DNA of 64,000 nt from Acetobacteraceae bacterium. Its GTDB lineage: Bacteria; Pseudomonadota; Alphaproteobacteria; Acetobacterales; Acetobacteraceae. Position numbers and translations under genes: made by a program. Where the stretch lies: assembly GCA_004843165.1 (NCBI GenBank), contig CP039459.1, forward strand, positions 1,455,001-1,519,000. The letters are read 5' to 3'. Shown piece after piece: positions 11,225 to 20,168 of the stretch. How positions within the stretch are numbered: the first letter of the stretch is position 1; each line of letters begins with the position of its first letter. The notes below the pieces were generated by a model. The model saw nothing but the letters and a program-made list of their open reading frames with translations, was not told the DNA's origin and searched no databases.

Positions 11225-12991
11225 TTGGGTCGTTTATTTTCTAAATATTTTATACCTCTTTCTTGTGGGATTTCTCTCTTTTTGCCAACAAACCAGTTGC
11301 AGGCCGCTTCGTGCACGGCTTATGACCCCCTTGTGTTTGGCCCTGACAAGCCGCCGAAAGCCAAGTTGGTTCGGGGGCATAAGGGAATGGTCGTAACGGC
11401 ACAGCACTTAGCTTCGGAAGTTGGGGCAAAAATTTTAAGAGAAGGTGGTAATGCTGCGGATGCGGCCGTTGCTGTTGGTTATGCAATGGCTGTGGTTTAT
11501 CCTGCGGCTGCGAGTTTAGGTGGTGGTGGATTTGCCACGATTTATGATCCCCGTAGCGCAAAGGGAAAAGCATCTTTTGTCGATTATCGAGAGCGTGCGC
11601 CCCTAAAGGCAACTGAAAATATGTATTTGGATGCCCAGGGAAATCCAAGTAAAACAGATTCCAAAGTCGGTTGGAAGGCTGTTGCAACACCGGGAGTGGT
11701 CGCCGGGCTGGAGGAAATTCGTCAGAAATGGGGCACGCTGAGCCGAGAAAAACTGATTGCGCCTGCCATAGCTCTTGCGCAGGACGGTTTTGTGCTGGAG
11801 CAGGGCGATATTGACCTTTTAAATACGTCTCAGCCTTTTTTTCGTAAAAGCAAAGAGTCCATAGGTGTTTTTACAACATTAGAAGGAATGGATTTAAAGG
11901 TTGGCGATCGGCTACGCCAACCCCAGTTGGCGCAGACATTACGCAAAATTTCTCATCACGGAAAAGACGGGTTTTATAAAGGATCTGTTGCAAAAGAAAT
12001 TGTAAAAGAAAGTCAAAAATCTGGAGGCATTCTCTCAGAACAAGATCTTTCTGCTTATAAGGTTCGTCAATTTAAGCCTTTGCAATGTGCTTACCGTGGT
12101 TATGAAATTTATACCGCACCTTTGCCGAGTGCAGGAGGTGTAGCGCTGTGTGAGATTTTAGGGGTTTTAGAACATTATAATCTAAAGGAAATGGGGCTTC
12201 AGTCTGAAGAGTCTGTTCAGGTTCAAATTGAGGCGATGCGCCGTGCTTATTGGGATCGGCGTTTATTAGGGGATGGGGTTTCTCCTGAAATTATTAATCA
12301 CTTTCTTGATCCTGCCTATCAAATGCAGATTGCCGATCACCTCCCCAAAAAAGCGCCTAAAAATACAGCGCATTTGGAAGATCCATTTTCAGAAAAACAT
12401 GAAACCACCCATTACTCTATTATAGATCGAAATGGGATGGCCGTGTCTATTACTTGTACGCTTGACGGCTGGTTCGGTGCTGGTGTTTTAGCCGGGAAGA
12501 CGGGTATTTGGATGAATGATGAGATGGATGATTTTAGCCTTAAAGCTGGCGCGCCCAACATGTTTGGCATACCAGGGGCAAAGGCAAATGCGATTGCACC
12601 GGGGAAAACGCCGCTTTCTTCAATGTCTCCAACGATTGTCACACGCTCGCAGGGGGATGTCTTTATGGTGACGGGAAGCCCTGGGGGATCTCGTATTCCA
12701 ACGATTACGCTTTCTGTTTTGACGGGTGTTTTAGACGGGCGGATGAATGTGGCAAAAGCAGTAAAACACTCACGTTTTCATGAGCAATGGGCACCCTCTG
12801 TCGTTGAGGTTGAGCCTAAAGCAATTCCTACTTCTGTTCAGCATGTCTTGGAGAAAAAAGGATACCATTTTGTCACACGTCATCCTTGGGGTATGGCGGG
12901 AAGTATTACAGTGCAAAAGAAAAAAGATTCTTTGATTGTTTCTGGGGCAGCAGATCCTCGTCGTTTCGGCGGAAGTGCTGTTGCCGAGTAG
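11225..12991 (+). CDS. ggt: Gamma-glutamyltransferase (glutathione hydrolase)
   Basis: The 588-residue precursor has a signal peptide (cleavage near QAA), a large-subunit part and the autoprocessing site HETTHYS, where T394 would become the N-terminal nucleophile of the small subunit. GSPGGSRIPT and PLSSMSPT motifs of the small subunit follow. The enzyme is periplasmic, cleaves glutathione and transfers gamma-glutamyl groups. The start is TTG at 11225, supported by a GAGG eight bases upstream; an ATG just before it (11207) runs directly into a stop. It is 40 bases after map. Confidence 0.95.
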   Translation: MGRLFSKYFIPLSCGISLFLPTNQLQAASCTAYDPLVFGPDKPPKAKLVRGHKGMVVTAQHLASEVGAKILREGGNAADAAVAVGYAMAVVYPAAASLGGGGFATIYDPRSAKGKASFVDYRERAPLKATENMYLDAQGNPSKTDSKVGWKAVATPGVVAGLEEIRQKWGTLSREKLIAPAIALAQDGFVLEQGDIDLLNTSQPFFRKSKESIGVFTTLEGMDLKVGDRLRQPQLAQTLRKISHHGKDGFYKGSVAKEIVKESQKSGGILSEQDLSAYKVRQFKPLQCAYRGYEIYTAPLPSAGGVALCEILGVLEHYNLKEMGLQSEESVQVQIEAMRRAYWDRRLLGDGVSPEIINHFLDPAYQMQIADHLPKKAPKNTAHLEDPFSEKHETTHYSIIDRNGMAVSITCTLDGWFGAGVLAGKTGIWMNDEMDDFSLKAGAPNMFGIPGAKANAIAPGKTPLSSMSPTIVTRSQGDVFMVTGSPGGSRIPTITLSVLTGVLDGRMNVAKAVKHSRFHEQWAPSVVEVEPKAIPTSVQHVLEKKGYHFVTRHPWGMAGSITVQKKKDSLIVSGAADPRRFGGSAVAE

Positions 12992-13054
12992 AATTTTGTT
13001 CTTTTTTTAAATCTTTTTCGTTGGCTATTTGAAAGAGAACTGCTAGAAATATCT

Positions 13055-13152
13055 CCGGAAGGCTCCCTTTGGACGCTGTTCTTCGTGAACCCGGTCAGAT
13101 CCGGAAGGAAGCAGCCGTGACGAATGGATTGCGGGTCAGAGTGGGCCTTCTA
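13055..13152 (+). ncRNA. ffs: Signal recognition particle RNA (4.5S, small bacterial type)
   Basis: The SRP RNA apical loop signature 'ggtcagatccggaaggaagc' lies at 13093-13112. The flanks gaaggctccct (about 13058) and agtgggccttc (about 13140) pair to close a rod of about 95 bases, the size of the short bacterial form. It binds Ffh and directs membrane protein targeting. A SRP RNA gene directly ahead of dnaX is a recurrent alphaproteobacterial order. The ends are approximate. Confidence 0.93.
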
Positions 13153-13204
13153 CTTTTCGTCTTTCTACGCTTCTCCTGAATTTGAAAGGGGATTAAACAG
13201 CGCT

Positions 13205-14977
13205 ATGGATGAGGATGAGCTCCCCATTCCCCCAACAGAAGACAGTTTCTCCTTGCTTTTAGACGAGGACGAATCTCCACAATCTGATAAAAAATTGATA
13301 GGCCAGCCTTTGGAGAAAGAGCGGGATGTCCCTTATCAAGTTTTAGCTCGAAAATATCGTCCCCGTGATTTTGATGATCTCATCGGTCAAGAAACGATGG
13401 TTCGTATTTTGCGGCGCTCTTTTGAGCTGAACCGTGTTGCACATGGTTTTATGCTGACAGGTGTGCGAGGGGTTGGAAAAACAACGACAGCTAGAATTAT
13501 CGCCCGTGCTTTGAATTGTATCGGCCCAGATGGTCAAGGTGGCCCGACAGCAGATCCCTGTGGTGTTTGTCCTGAATGTCAGGCGATTTTAGCAGATCGT
13601 CATCCGGATGTTTTAGAATTAGATGCCGCCTCCCGTACTGGTGTCGATGACATGCGTGAAATTATTGAAAGCACACGTTTCCGTCCGATGCAGGGCCGCA
13701 TGAAGGTTTTTGTGATCGATGAGGTGCACATGCTTTCACGTGCGGCTTTCAATGCGTTACTAAAAACATTGGAAGAACCGCCACCACAAGTTACGTTTGT
13801 CTTTGCGACAACGGAGCTTCGGAAAGTGCCGGTCACCGTTCTTTCCCGTTGCCAAAAATTTAATTTACGCCGTGTTCCAGAAGGCTTAATGGCAACGCAT
13901 TTGGCAAAGATCGCCGAAAATGAAAAGATTTCCTTTGCAGAAGATGCCATTACTTTGCTCGCAAGAGCCGCTGAAGGATCTGTTCGTGATGGACTTTCCC
14001 TTTTAGATCAAGCGATTGCCCAAGGCGCTTCGGATGCCAAGCAGATGGAAGAGATGCTTGGTTTGACAGGGCAGGCACAGCTTTATGAGCTTTTAGAACA
14101 TATCCTTTACGGGAATATGGCTGCCATTTTAGAGCTTTCTGCGAAGCTTTATGCTTTAGGAATAGAGGCCAGAGCCCTTATTGCAGACCTTATGGAAGCT
14201 ATTCATCAAATTTCACGCATGAAAGCGATCCCTAGTCTCGTTGAGGGAAGTGAATTTTCGCAAATTGAAAAAGAGCGGGGTGCTGCTCTTGCTGAGCAAT
14301 TATCTGATGCTGTTTTGGGACGTGCATGGCAGATTTTACGTCAAGGTTTAGATGAGGTTGAGGGGGCACCTGATCGTCATCAGGCTCTTGAAATGATTCT
14401 TATTCGTTTGACATATGCCAGTACCTTGCCCACCCCTGACCGTCTGGCAAAACTTTTTCAAAACAAGATAGCGGCATCTCCTGAAATTTCTTCATCGTCT
14501 ATCGGAGGAGAGGGAGCCGGAAAAAAAAATGAACCTAAACCGGAGAGGACTTCGCCTCCGGTTTTAGGAGAAATTCAAGAGAAGCTTCTATTTCCCAAAG
14601 ACTGGGAAGCGCTTTTGGAGCTTATTCGAGAAAAAGACGATGATATTTGGCTCCGGACGATGTTGAGCTGTGCTGGGCGTCTTGTTGAATATTCGCCGCC
14701 TTCTCTTTGCTTACAAATTGATGCGGCTGATTCCAATATTCGGCAACGTCTTGAAGATGGTTTAAGGCGTGTCTTGCATGCCTTATGGCCAAAGCAAAGA
14801 TGGGGATTGCGTTTTGTTTTAACGGGTGGCGGAGCCACTTTAGATGAGCAAAAAGAAAAAGAAGAGGCACAAAAACTCGAAGAGGTTGCAAAAGATCCTT
14901 TAGTTGCCAGATGTTTAAAAGAATGGCCGGGAGCCAAACTGAAAAAATTCATTCCACAAGAGGCGGGTGCGTTTTAA
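13205..14977 (+). CDS. dnaX: DNA polymerase III subunit gamma/tau
   Basis: The 590-residue clamp-loader ATPase has Walker A GVRGVGKT (86-93), a zinc-binding set C105, C119, C122, C125, Walker B DEVHML and the SRC sensor motif, then the DnaX C-terminal region. It loads the beta clamp and organises the replisome. I start at ATG 13205: a start at 13124 in the same frame would lie inside the SRP RNA, whereas 13205 is preceded by an AGGGG. An acidic N-terminal extension of about 40 residues precedes the core, as in other alphaproteobacteria. It heads the dnaX-ybaB-recR recombination/replication group. Confidence 0.96.
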   Translation: MDEDELPIPPTEDSFSLLLDEDESPQSDKKLIGQPLEKERDVPYQVLARKYRPRDFDDLIGQETMVRILRRSFELNRVAHGFMLTGVRGVGKTTTARIIARALNCIGPDGQGGPTADPCGVCPECQAILADRHPDVLELDAASRTGVDDMREIIESTRFRPMQGRMKVFVIDEVHMLSRAAFNALLKTLEEPPPQVTFVFATTELRKVPVTVLSRCQKFNLRRVPEGLMATHLAKIAENEKISFAEDAITLLARAAEGSVRDGLSLLDQAIAQGASDAKQMEEMLGLTGQAQLYELLEHILYGNMAAILELSAKLYALGIEARALIADLMEAIHQISRMKAIPSLVEGSEFSQIEKERGAALAEQLSDAVLGRAWQILRQGLDEVEGAPDRHQALEMILIRLTYASTLPTPDRLAKLFQNKIAASPEISSSSIGGEGAGKKNEPKPERTSPPVLGEIQEKLLFPKDWEALLELIREKDDDIWLRTMLSCAGRLVEYSPPSLCLQIDAADSNIRQRLEDGLRRVLHALWPKQRWGLRFVLTGGGATLDEQKEKEEAQKLEEVAKDPLVARCLKEWPGAKLKKFIPQEAGAF

Positions 14978-15053
14978 AAGGGTAGTCTCGTATAAGAGAT
15001 TTATATTTATATAATGGGATAAAAATCCTAAAAGAGAAGCAAGGAGAATTTAG

Positions 15054-15386
15054 ATGAAAAATTTAGCTGGCCTTATGAAACAGGCAGGGCAAATGCAGGC
15101 ACGCATGAAAGAGGCACAGGAAAAGCTGAAAGGCATGGAAGTCTCAGCAGATGCTGGTGCTGGGCTTGTTTCTTTGACTTTGACAGGTAAAATGGAGATT
15201 AAAAATCTCAAGATTGATCCGAAATTAGCCGATCCAGAAGATATGGAAACGCTTCAGGATCTCGTTGTCGAAGCCTATGAGGCAGCGCGCTCAAAAGTCC
15301 AAACCGCAAGCGCTGAAGAAATGAAAAAAGTGACAGGTGGTATGCCTTTACCACCGGGCATGGGAGATATGCCTTTCGGCATGTAA
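15054..15386 (+). CDS. YbaB/EbfC family nucleoid-associated protein
   Basis: This 110-residue protein has the family pattern: an N-terminal helix rich in Met/Gln/Lys ([17 protein letters not shown]), a beta sheet with [17 protein letters not shown], then a second helix and a Gly/Met/Pro-rich tail. Members bind DNA as dimers and are almost always found between dnaX and recR, as here. A good AAGGAG ribosome binding site precedes the ATG. Confidence 0.95.
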   Translation: MKNLAGLMKQAGQMQARMKEAQEKLKGMEVSADAGAGLVSLTLTGKMEIKNLKIDPKLADPEDMETLQDLVVEAYEAARSKVQTASAEEMKKVTGGMPLPPGMGDMPFGM

Positions 15387-15393
15387 GCTCATT

Positions 15394-15999
15394 TTGGCAG
15401 AAACAAGTCCAGAAATTCGTGAACTTCAATTCCGTTTGGCAAAATTGCCAAGTCTAGGCCCACGCTCTGCAAGACGGATTTTGCTTTCTTTGCTGGAAAA
15501 TCCGGAGGCAAAGCTCTGGCCTTTGGTAAATGCCCTCCAAAATGCAGCGGAAAATATTAAAACCTGTCAGTCCTGCGGGAATTTAGATACGCAAGATCCT
15601 TGTTTTATCTGTAGTAATCCTAAGCGGGATGGCGGGGTTATTTGTGTCGTTGAAAGCGTTGGCGATTTATGGACTTTAGAGCGCACAGGTCTTCATAAAG
15701 GTCTGTATCAGGTTTTAGGTGGATGTCTTTCTGCATTGGGGGGAAGACGTCCACAGGATCTAAATCTGGCAGGATTGCTAGGACGGATTGAGCGCCAAGA
15801 GGTCAAAGAAATCATCTTGGCGCTACCAGCAACGCTTGAAGGTGGCAATACGACCCATTGGTTACATCATCAGGTAAAAGATACCGATATTCGGGTAACA
15901 CGTTTGGGGCAGGGGGTTCCTGCTGGCGGATCTGTCGAAGTTTTAGATGATGGGACGCTGGCCTCGGCTTTGTTGTCCCGTTGTCAAATTAACAGTTGA
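15394..15999 (+). CDS. recR: Recombination protein RecR
   Basis: From a TTG at 15394 the product is 201 residues, the usual RecR length. It has the helix-hairpin-helix (LPSLGPRSARR), a C4 zinc finger (C58, C61, C70, C73) and a Toprim domain with VVESVGD and the GGCLSALGG stretch. It acts in gap repair with RecF/RecO. An ATG at 15337 would overlap ybaB by 50 bases and add 19 residues unlike the family, so I reject it. No clear ribosome binding site precedes the TTG; translation is probably coupled to the ybaB stop seven bases away. Confidence 0.94.
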   Translation: MAETSPEIRELQFRLAKLPSLGPRSARRILLSLLENPEAKLWPLVNALQNAAENIKTCQSCGNLDTQDPCFICSNPKRDGGVICVVESVGDLWTLERTGLHKGLYQVLGGCLSALGGRRPQDLNLAGLLGRIERQEVKEIILALPATLEGGNTTHWLHHQVKDTDIRVTRLGQGVPAGGSVEVLDDGTLASALLSRCQINS

Positions 16000-16006
16000 T
16001 CTCTTC

Positions 16007-16753
16007 ATGACAGAGCGTAATACAGACGCAATTCCCAAGGCAGCACTTGTAACAGGCGGCGCAAAAAGAATTGGGCGTGCTTTGGTAAAGCGTCTTGTTC
16101 AAGAAGGTTATGCGGTTGCGATTCATTATCATGAGTCTTCTTTGGATGCAGAGATGCTTTTAGAAGAAATTATGTGTAATGGCGGAAAGGCTTGTCTTCT
16201 TAAAGGGAATTTGTCTCAAAAAAATATTGCAGAACAGCTCATAACGGCGGCTTATGAAAAAATTGGGCCCTTAGGCATTTTGATTAATAATGCGGCCTAT
16301 TTTGAAAAAGATACGATTGAGACCCTTACACCCGCATGTTTGGAAAAGCATTTTGCTCCCAATGTCCGTGCGCCGCTTTTTTTGATACAGAAATTTTCAG
16401 AACAATTGCCAAAAGGGAAAAAGGGACTGATTTTAAATCTTTTAGACCAGTCTGTTTTAAATCCCTGTTTTGATTTTATCAGCTATAATCTTTCAAAATC
16501 CGCACTCTGGACATTAACGCAGACACTGGCCTTGGCACTTGCGCCTTCTATTCGGGTTAATGCTATTGCCCCGGGCGCTGTGTTGCCAGCAAAACAGCAA
16601 ACGGATGAACATTTTAACAGAATGTGGAAAAACACGCCCTTACAATTAAAAACAACGCCTGAAGAAATTGCAGAGGCAATGATGGGCTTTATCACGCTTG
16701 GCTCTGTCACGGGGCAGATTTTGGCTTTAGATGGTGGACAGCATTTAAAATAA
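16007..16753 (+). CDS. Pteridine-reductase-like short-chain dehydrogenase (FolM/PTR1 type)
   Basis: This is a 248-residue SDR with the nucleotide-binding motif TGGAKRIG (16-23), NNAA (94-97) and the catalytic set D147, Y160, K164. The usual catalytic Ser is replaced by Asp, and the D-13-Y-4-K spacing equals that of Leishmania PTR1 (D181, Y194, K198), so reduction of dihydrobiopterin or dihydrofolate-type pteridines with NADPH is the best guess. The ATG at 16007 is used; a start at 15947 would overlap recR. It probably ends the dnaX-ybaB-recR unit, being followed by a terminator. Confidence 0.8.
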   Translation: MTERNTDAIPKAALVTGGAKRIGRALVKRLVQEGYAVAIHYHESSLDAEMLLEEIMCNGGKACLLKGNLSQKNIAEQLITAAYEKIGPLGILINNAAYFEKDTIETLTPACLEKHFAPNVRAPLFLIQKFSEQLPKGKKGLILNLLDQSVLNPCFDFISYNLSKSALWTLTQTLALALAPSIRVNAIAPGAVLPAKQQTDEHFNRMWKNTPLQLKTTPEEIAEAMMGFITLGSVTGQILALDGGQHLK

Positions 16754-16760
16754 GGCCAAA

Positions 16761-16792
16761 AAAAAGACTTGGTAAAAACCAAGCCTTTTTCA
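16761..16792. terminator. Bidirectional terminator
   Basis: A stem of aaaaag/cttttt plus cttggt/accaag (one internal mismatch, 4-base loop) lies between two convergent genes and is followed by T-rich sequence on the plus strand and A-run/T-run on the minus strand. Confidence 0.75.
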
Positions 16793-16808
16793 AAGATTTT
16801 AGAATAGA

Positions 16809-17144
16809 TTATTCGTCAATATCTTCGGGTTTAGCAGAACGTGGGGCAACATCGATATCTTGGCTGATATCATCGTCATCATCGTCAAGATCATCATCTA
16901 GCGCATCATCTTCAAGGTCATCCGTGAGAAGATCTTCTTCATCCGAATCGGATTCAGTGTCGGCTTCTGTAAAAGCTTTTGCTTTTGAAAGCGAGTGCTC
17001 TTCTGTCTTACGTTTTAGACGGGAAACTGGTTCTTGCTGAACAGCTCCACAAGAAGGACAAGTGATTGGTGTGCGATTAAAGTCGTAGAAACGGGCACTG
17101 CACTCTGTGCAGATATGTTTGTGACCAAGTTCAGCGTCTGCCAT
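16809..17144 (-). CDS. FYDLN-acid family protein (TIGR02300-like)
   Basis: A 111-residue protein with an N-terminal zinc ribbon, CTEC..RFYDFN...TCPSCG, followed by a low-complexity tail made almost only of Asp, Glu and Ser. This is the pattern of the alphaproteobacterial FYDLN-acid family (TIGR02300), normally encoded near aroA, cmk and rpsA; here cmk and rpsA follow on the opposite strand and aroA is absent from between them. The function is unknown; a role in metal or RNA polymerase/ribosome interaction would only be speculation. Confidence 0.88.
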   Translation of the reverse strand: MADAELGHKHICTECSARFYDFNRTPITCPSCGAVQQEPVSRLKRKTEEHSLSKAKAFTEADTESDSDEEDLLTDDLEDDALDDDLDDDDDDISQDIDVAPRSAKPEDIDE

Positions 17145-17339
17145 AAAGCGTAACCCTTTACATCACCTGAGAAGTCAGGTGAACAGAAATATAGTTCAAA
17201 ATGATTGTATATAATTTGAGTAGGATGGAAAATGCCAGCCGATGAGCATAGGGTCAAGTCAGCTTTCCATAAGTTTATGTAATCAATGTCGCAATGTGTT
17301 AATTTTATAGAGGAAATAAATCTTTATGAAGGGAAAAAA

Positions 17340-17972
17340 ATGAGGCGTCCAATCATTGCAATTGATGGGCCTGCAGGCGCAGGTAAGGGAACTTTAGCTA
17401 AAAAATTAGCGGAGGTTTTGGCACTGCCTTATCTTGATACAGGATTATTATATCGTGCCGTAGCACGTTTAACGCTCGATCATGAGGCAAATCCAGAAAA
17501 TGAGGGGCGGAAATATATCTCACATCTTTCAGCAGAGGCGTTTCAGCGTTCGGATTTACGAACGGCCGAGGTCGATGAAGCGGCCTCTTTGGTCGCTAGA
17601 GATCCTTTGGTGCGTGAAGGGCTGGTCGCCTATCAAAGGGCGTTTGTAGAAGAAAATGGCGGAATTTTGGACGGGCGTGATATTGGAACCGTTATTTTGC
17701 CGAATGCTGATGTTAAATTTTTTATTACGGCAGATTCGTCTATTCGAGGCTTTCGACGTTTTTTGCAAAGAGAAGGCCGTGAGCCTTCTGCCTTAGAGCT
17801 TGAAAAAGAAATACAGCGTATTGAGCAACGTGATCAAAGCGATTCTCAACGTAAAACGGCTCCCTTAGCAAAGGCAAAAGAGGCGATTGAAATTTCGAGC
17901 AATTTCCTGAGTGTGACTGAAATGCTGGAGATTGCGCTTGAACATGTGAAAAGAATTTGCCTGATTACATAA
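17340..17972 (+). CDS. cmk: Cytidylate kinase
   Basis: From ATG 17340 this is 210 residues, typical for Cmk. The P-loop IDGPAGAGKGT lies at the N-terminus, DTGLLYRAVA and the DGRDIGTV motif follow, and the C-terminal lid region has RDQSDSQR. It phosphorylates CMP and dCMP. An upstream ATG at 17286 would add 18 residues ahead of the P-loop strand that the family lacks; AAGGG precedes 17340. It is followed by 282 bases without a gene and then rpsA, its usual partner. Confidence 0.95.
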   Translation: MRRPIIAIDGPAGAGKGTLAKKLAEVLALPYLDTGLLYRAVARLTLDHEANPENEGRKYISHLSAEAFQRSDLRTAEVDEAASLVARDPLVREGLVAYQRAFVEENGGILDGRDIGTVILPNADVKFFITADSSIRGFRRFLQREGREPSALELEKEIQRIEQRDQSDSQRKTAPLAKAKEAIEISSNFLSVTEMLEIALEHVKRICLIT

Positions 17973-18254
17973 AATTTATCTTGACAGAAACGGCTGAGTA
18001 ATGTGTTCCTAAAAATTCTTTCTACTATGTTTGCACACAGTTTCAGCAAATCTGGTTGCAGGACTGACTCTCAATGTCTGGGAGAATGTTTGTATAGTAA
18101 TTGTTTATTTTACCCTTATTTTGCTGAGAATAGGGTAGTCGTCAGCATCGTCGCTTTTTTTAAGGCAATGTTGAGCGCAAGGTCATAAGCGGTTTTTTGT
18201 AGATTTTTAATTTACAGTTTTGGATCGTTTTAAAAAATAATTGGAATTATATTA

Positions 18255-19976
18255 ATGACAAAAATTTCTGAGGTTGACGCAAAAGCCCCAGCTTCTTTCG
18301 AAGAAGATTTCGCAGCCCTTTTAGACGAATCTCTTGGTGCGGATGAAGGCTTCGAAGGTTCCGTTGTTACCGGTAAGGTTATCCGGATTCTTGATGATGT
18401 CGCTTTGATTGATGTCGGATTGAAAAGTGAAGGACGTGTTTCCCTTCGTGAATTCGGCGATTCTGAAATTAAAGCAGGTGATTTCGTTGAGCTCTACATC
18501 GAACGTTACGAAGATCGTGATGGTGCCGTTGTTCTTTCCCGTGAAAAAGCACGCCGTGAAGAAGCATGGACAGCCCTAGAACGTGCGTTTGCAAATAATC
18601 AGCGTGTCACTGGCGCTATTTTCGGTCGTGTTAAAGGTGGCTTCACCGTTGACCTCGGCGGCGCAATGGCCTTCTTGCCAGGCAGCCAAGTTGATATCCG
18701 TCCTGTTAGAGACCTTGGTCCGCTTATGGGGCAGCCTCAGCCTTTCCAAATTCTTAAAATGGATCGTGCCCGCGGCAATATTGTTGTTTCTCGTAGAGCC
18801 GTTCTTGAAGAAACAAGAGCAGAGCAGCGTTCTGAACTTATTAAAGGCCTAAAAGAAGGTATGATTTTGGACGGCGTCGTCAAAAATCTTACAGATTATG
18901 GTGCCTTTGTTGATCTCGGCGGTGTTGATGGTCTATTGCACGTTACCGATATTGCTTGGAAACGTATTAACCACCCATCCGAAGCTTTGACAATTGGTCA
19001 GCAGGTTCGTGTTCAGGTGATTCGCTTTAATTCTGATACACAGCGTATTAGCTTGGGTATGAAACAGCTTGAAGCAGATCCTTGGGAAAATGTTGCTGTT
19101 AAATATCCTGTCGGTGGACGTTTTAACGGCCGTGTTACAAACATTACCGATTATGGTGCCTTTGTTGAGCTCGAAGCCGGGATTGAAGGTCTTGTTCACG
19201 TTTCCGAAATGTCTTGGACAAAGAAAAATGTTCATCCAGCCAAAATGGTTTCCACTTCACAAGAAGTTGAGGTCATGGTCTTGGACATGGACAGTGTCAA
19301 ACGCCGTATTTCTTTGGGCTTGAAACAAACACATCGCAACCCATGGGAACAATTCGAAGAAGAACACAAAGTCGGTTCTGAACTCGAAGGTGAAATTCGT
19401 AACATCACCGAATTCGGTCTATTTGTCGGTCTTTCCGCAGATATTGACGGTATGGTTCACATGTCAGATCTTTCTTGGGATCTTGCTGGTGAAGCTGCGT
19501 TGGCGACTTACGAAAAAGGCCAAAACGTTAAAGTTAAAGTCTTGGATGTTGATGTCGCAAAAGAACGTATTAGTCTTGGCATCAAACAACTTGAAGAAGA
19601 TCCAGCAGCTGGCCTTCTTGAGAATGTCAATGTTGGCGACGTTAAGACTTGTGTTGTGACGGCTGTTCAAACAAATGGTATCGAAGTTAAAGTTGATGAT
19701 GCTTTGACAGGCTTTATCCGTCGTGGTGAACTTGCCCGTGAGAAAAATGATCAGCGCACAGACCGTTTTGCCGTTGGTGAAAAAGTGGATGCAAAAATCG
19801 TTGGAATTGATCGCTCTTCACGTAAGCTAAACTTGACCATTCGTGGCCGTGAAGTTGAAGAAGACCGTCAAGCCATCAATGAATATGGTTCCTCTGACAC
19901 GGGAGCTTCTCTTGGAGACATCCTTGGAGCAGCAATTCGTAAACGTCAGGGTGATGACGAAGTAACAGAAGCTTAA
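18255..19976 (+). CDS. rpsA: 30S ribosomal protein S1
   Basis: The 573-residue protein has six S1 (OB-fold) repeats, seen as recurring G..V.G.V......G.FVDLG.....L.H.SD blocks; repeats three to five are the clearest (LTDYGAFVDLGGVDGLLH, ITDYGAFVELEAGIEGLVH, ITEFGLFVGLSADIDGMVH). S1 binds mRNA and helps unwind it on the 30S subunit. Codon use is more uniform than in neighbours, as expected for a highly expressed gene. The 282-base upstream gap presumably holds its promoter and leader; it has no convincing ORF. Confidence 0.97.
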   Translation: MTKISEVDAKAPASFEEDFAALLDESLGADEGFEGSVVTGKVIRILDDVALIDVGLKSEGRVSLREFGDSEIKAGDFVELYIERYEDRDGAVVLSREKARREEAWTALERAFANNQRVTGAIFGRVKGGFTVDLGGAMAFLPGSQVDIRPVRDLGPLMGQPQPFQILKMDRARGNIVVSRRAVLEETRAEQRSELIKGLKEGMILDGVVKNLTDYGAFVDLGGVDGLLHVTDIAWKRINHPSEALTIGQQVRVQVIRFNSDTQRISLGMKQLEADPWENVAVKYPVGGRFNGRVTNITDYGAFVELEAGIEGLVHVSEMSWTKKNVHPAKMVSTSQEVEVMVLDMDSVKRRISLGLKQTHRNPWEQFEEEHKVGSELEGEIRNITEFGLFVGLSADIDGMVHMSDLSWDLAGEAALATYEKGQNVKVKVLDVDVAKERISLGIKQLEEDPAAGLLENVNVGDVKTCVVTAVQTNGIEVKVDDALTGFIRRGELAREKNDQRTDRFAVGEKVDAKIVGIDRSSRKLNLTIRGREVEEDRQAINEYGSSDTGASLGDILGAAIRKRQGDDEVTEA

Positions 19977-20014
19977 ATGAAGATTTTTTAAAACTTCATT
20001 CATTGAGTTGAGAA

Positions 20015-20044
20015 AAAGGGCACTTTATTTAGTGCCCTTTTTTG
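20015..20044 (+). terminator. Rho-independent terminator of rpsA
   Basis: A 10-bp stem, aaagggcact at 20015-20024 and agtgcccttt at 20031-20040, with a 6-base loop and a T-run. Confidence 0.92.
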
Positions 20045-20168
20045 CATCGTAATCGTAATGTATTTCAAAAAATTTACTGGTGATTGTTTTTTAGAAAGCC
20101 TATGCTACTGAGGGTTTCTAAGTGTTTTTCTTCTTTAATTTTAACTTTATTAAGTGAGGGCGTTCATC

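Noticed and set aside
13124-13204. Longer dnaX start at 13124
   Set aside because: It falls inside the SRP RNA gene; ATG 13205 has its own ribosome binding site.
15337-15393. Longer recR start at 15337
   Set aside because: It would overlap ybaB by 50 bases and add residues unlike RecR.
18003-18188. 61-residue frame in the cmk-rpsA gap
   Set aside because: No ribosome binding site, Cys-rich random-looking sequence, and it lies in the likely rpsA leader.
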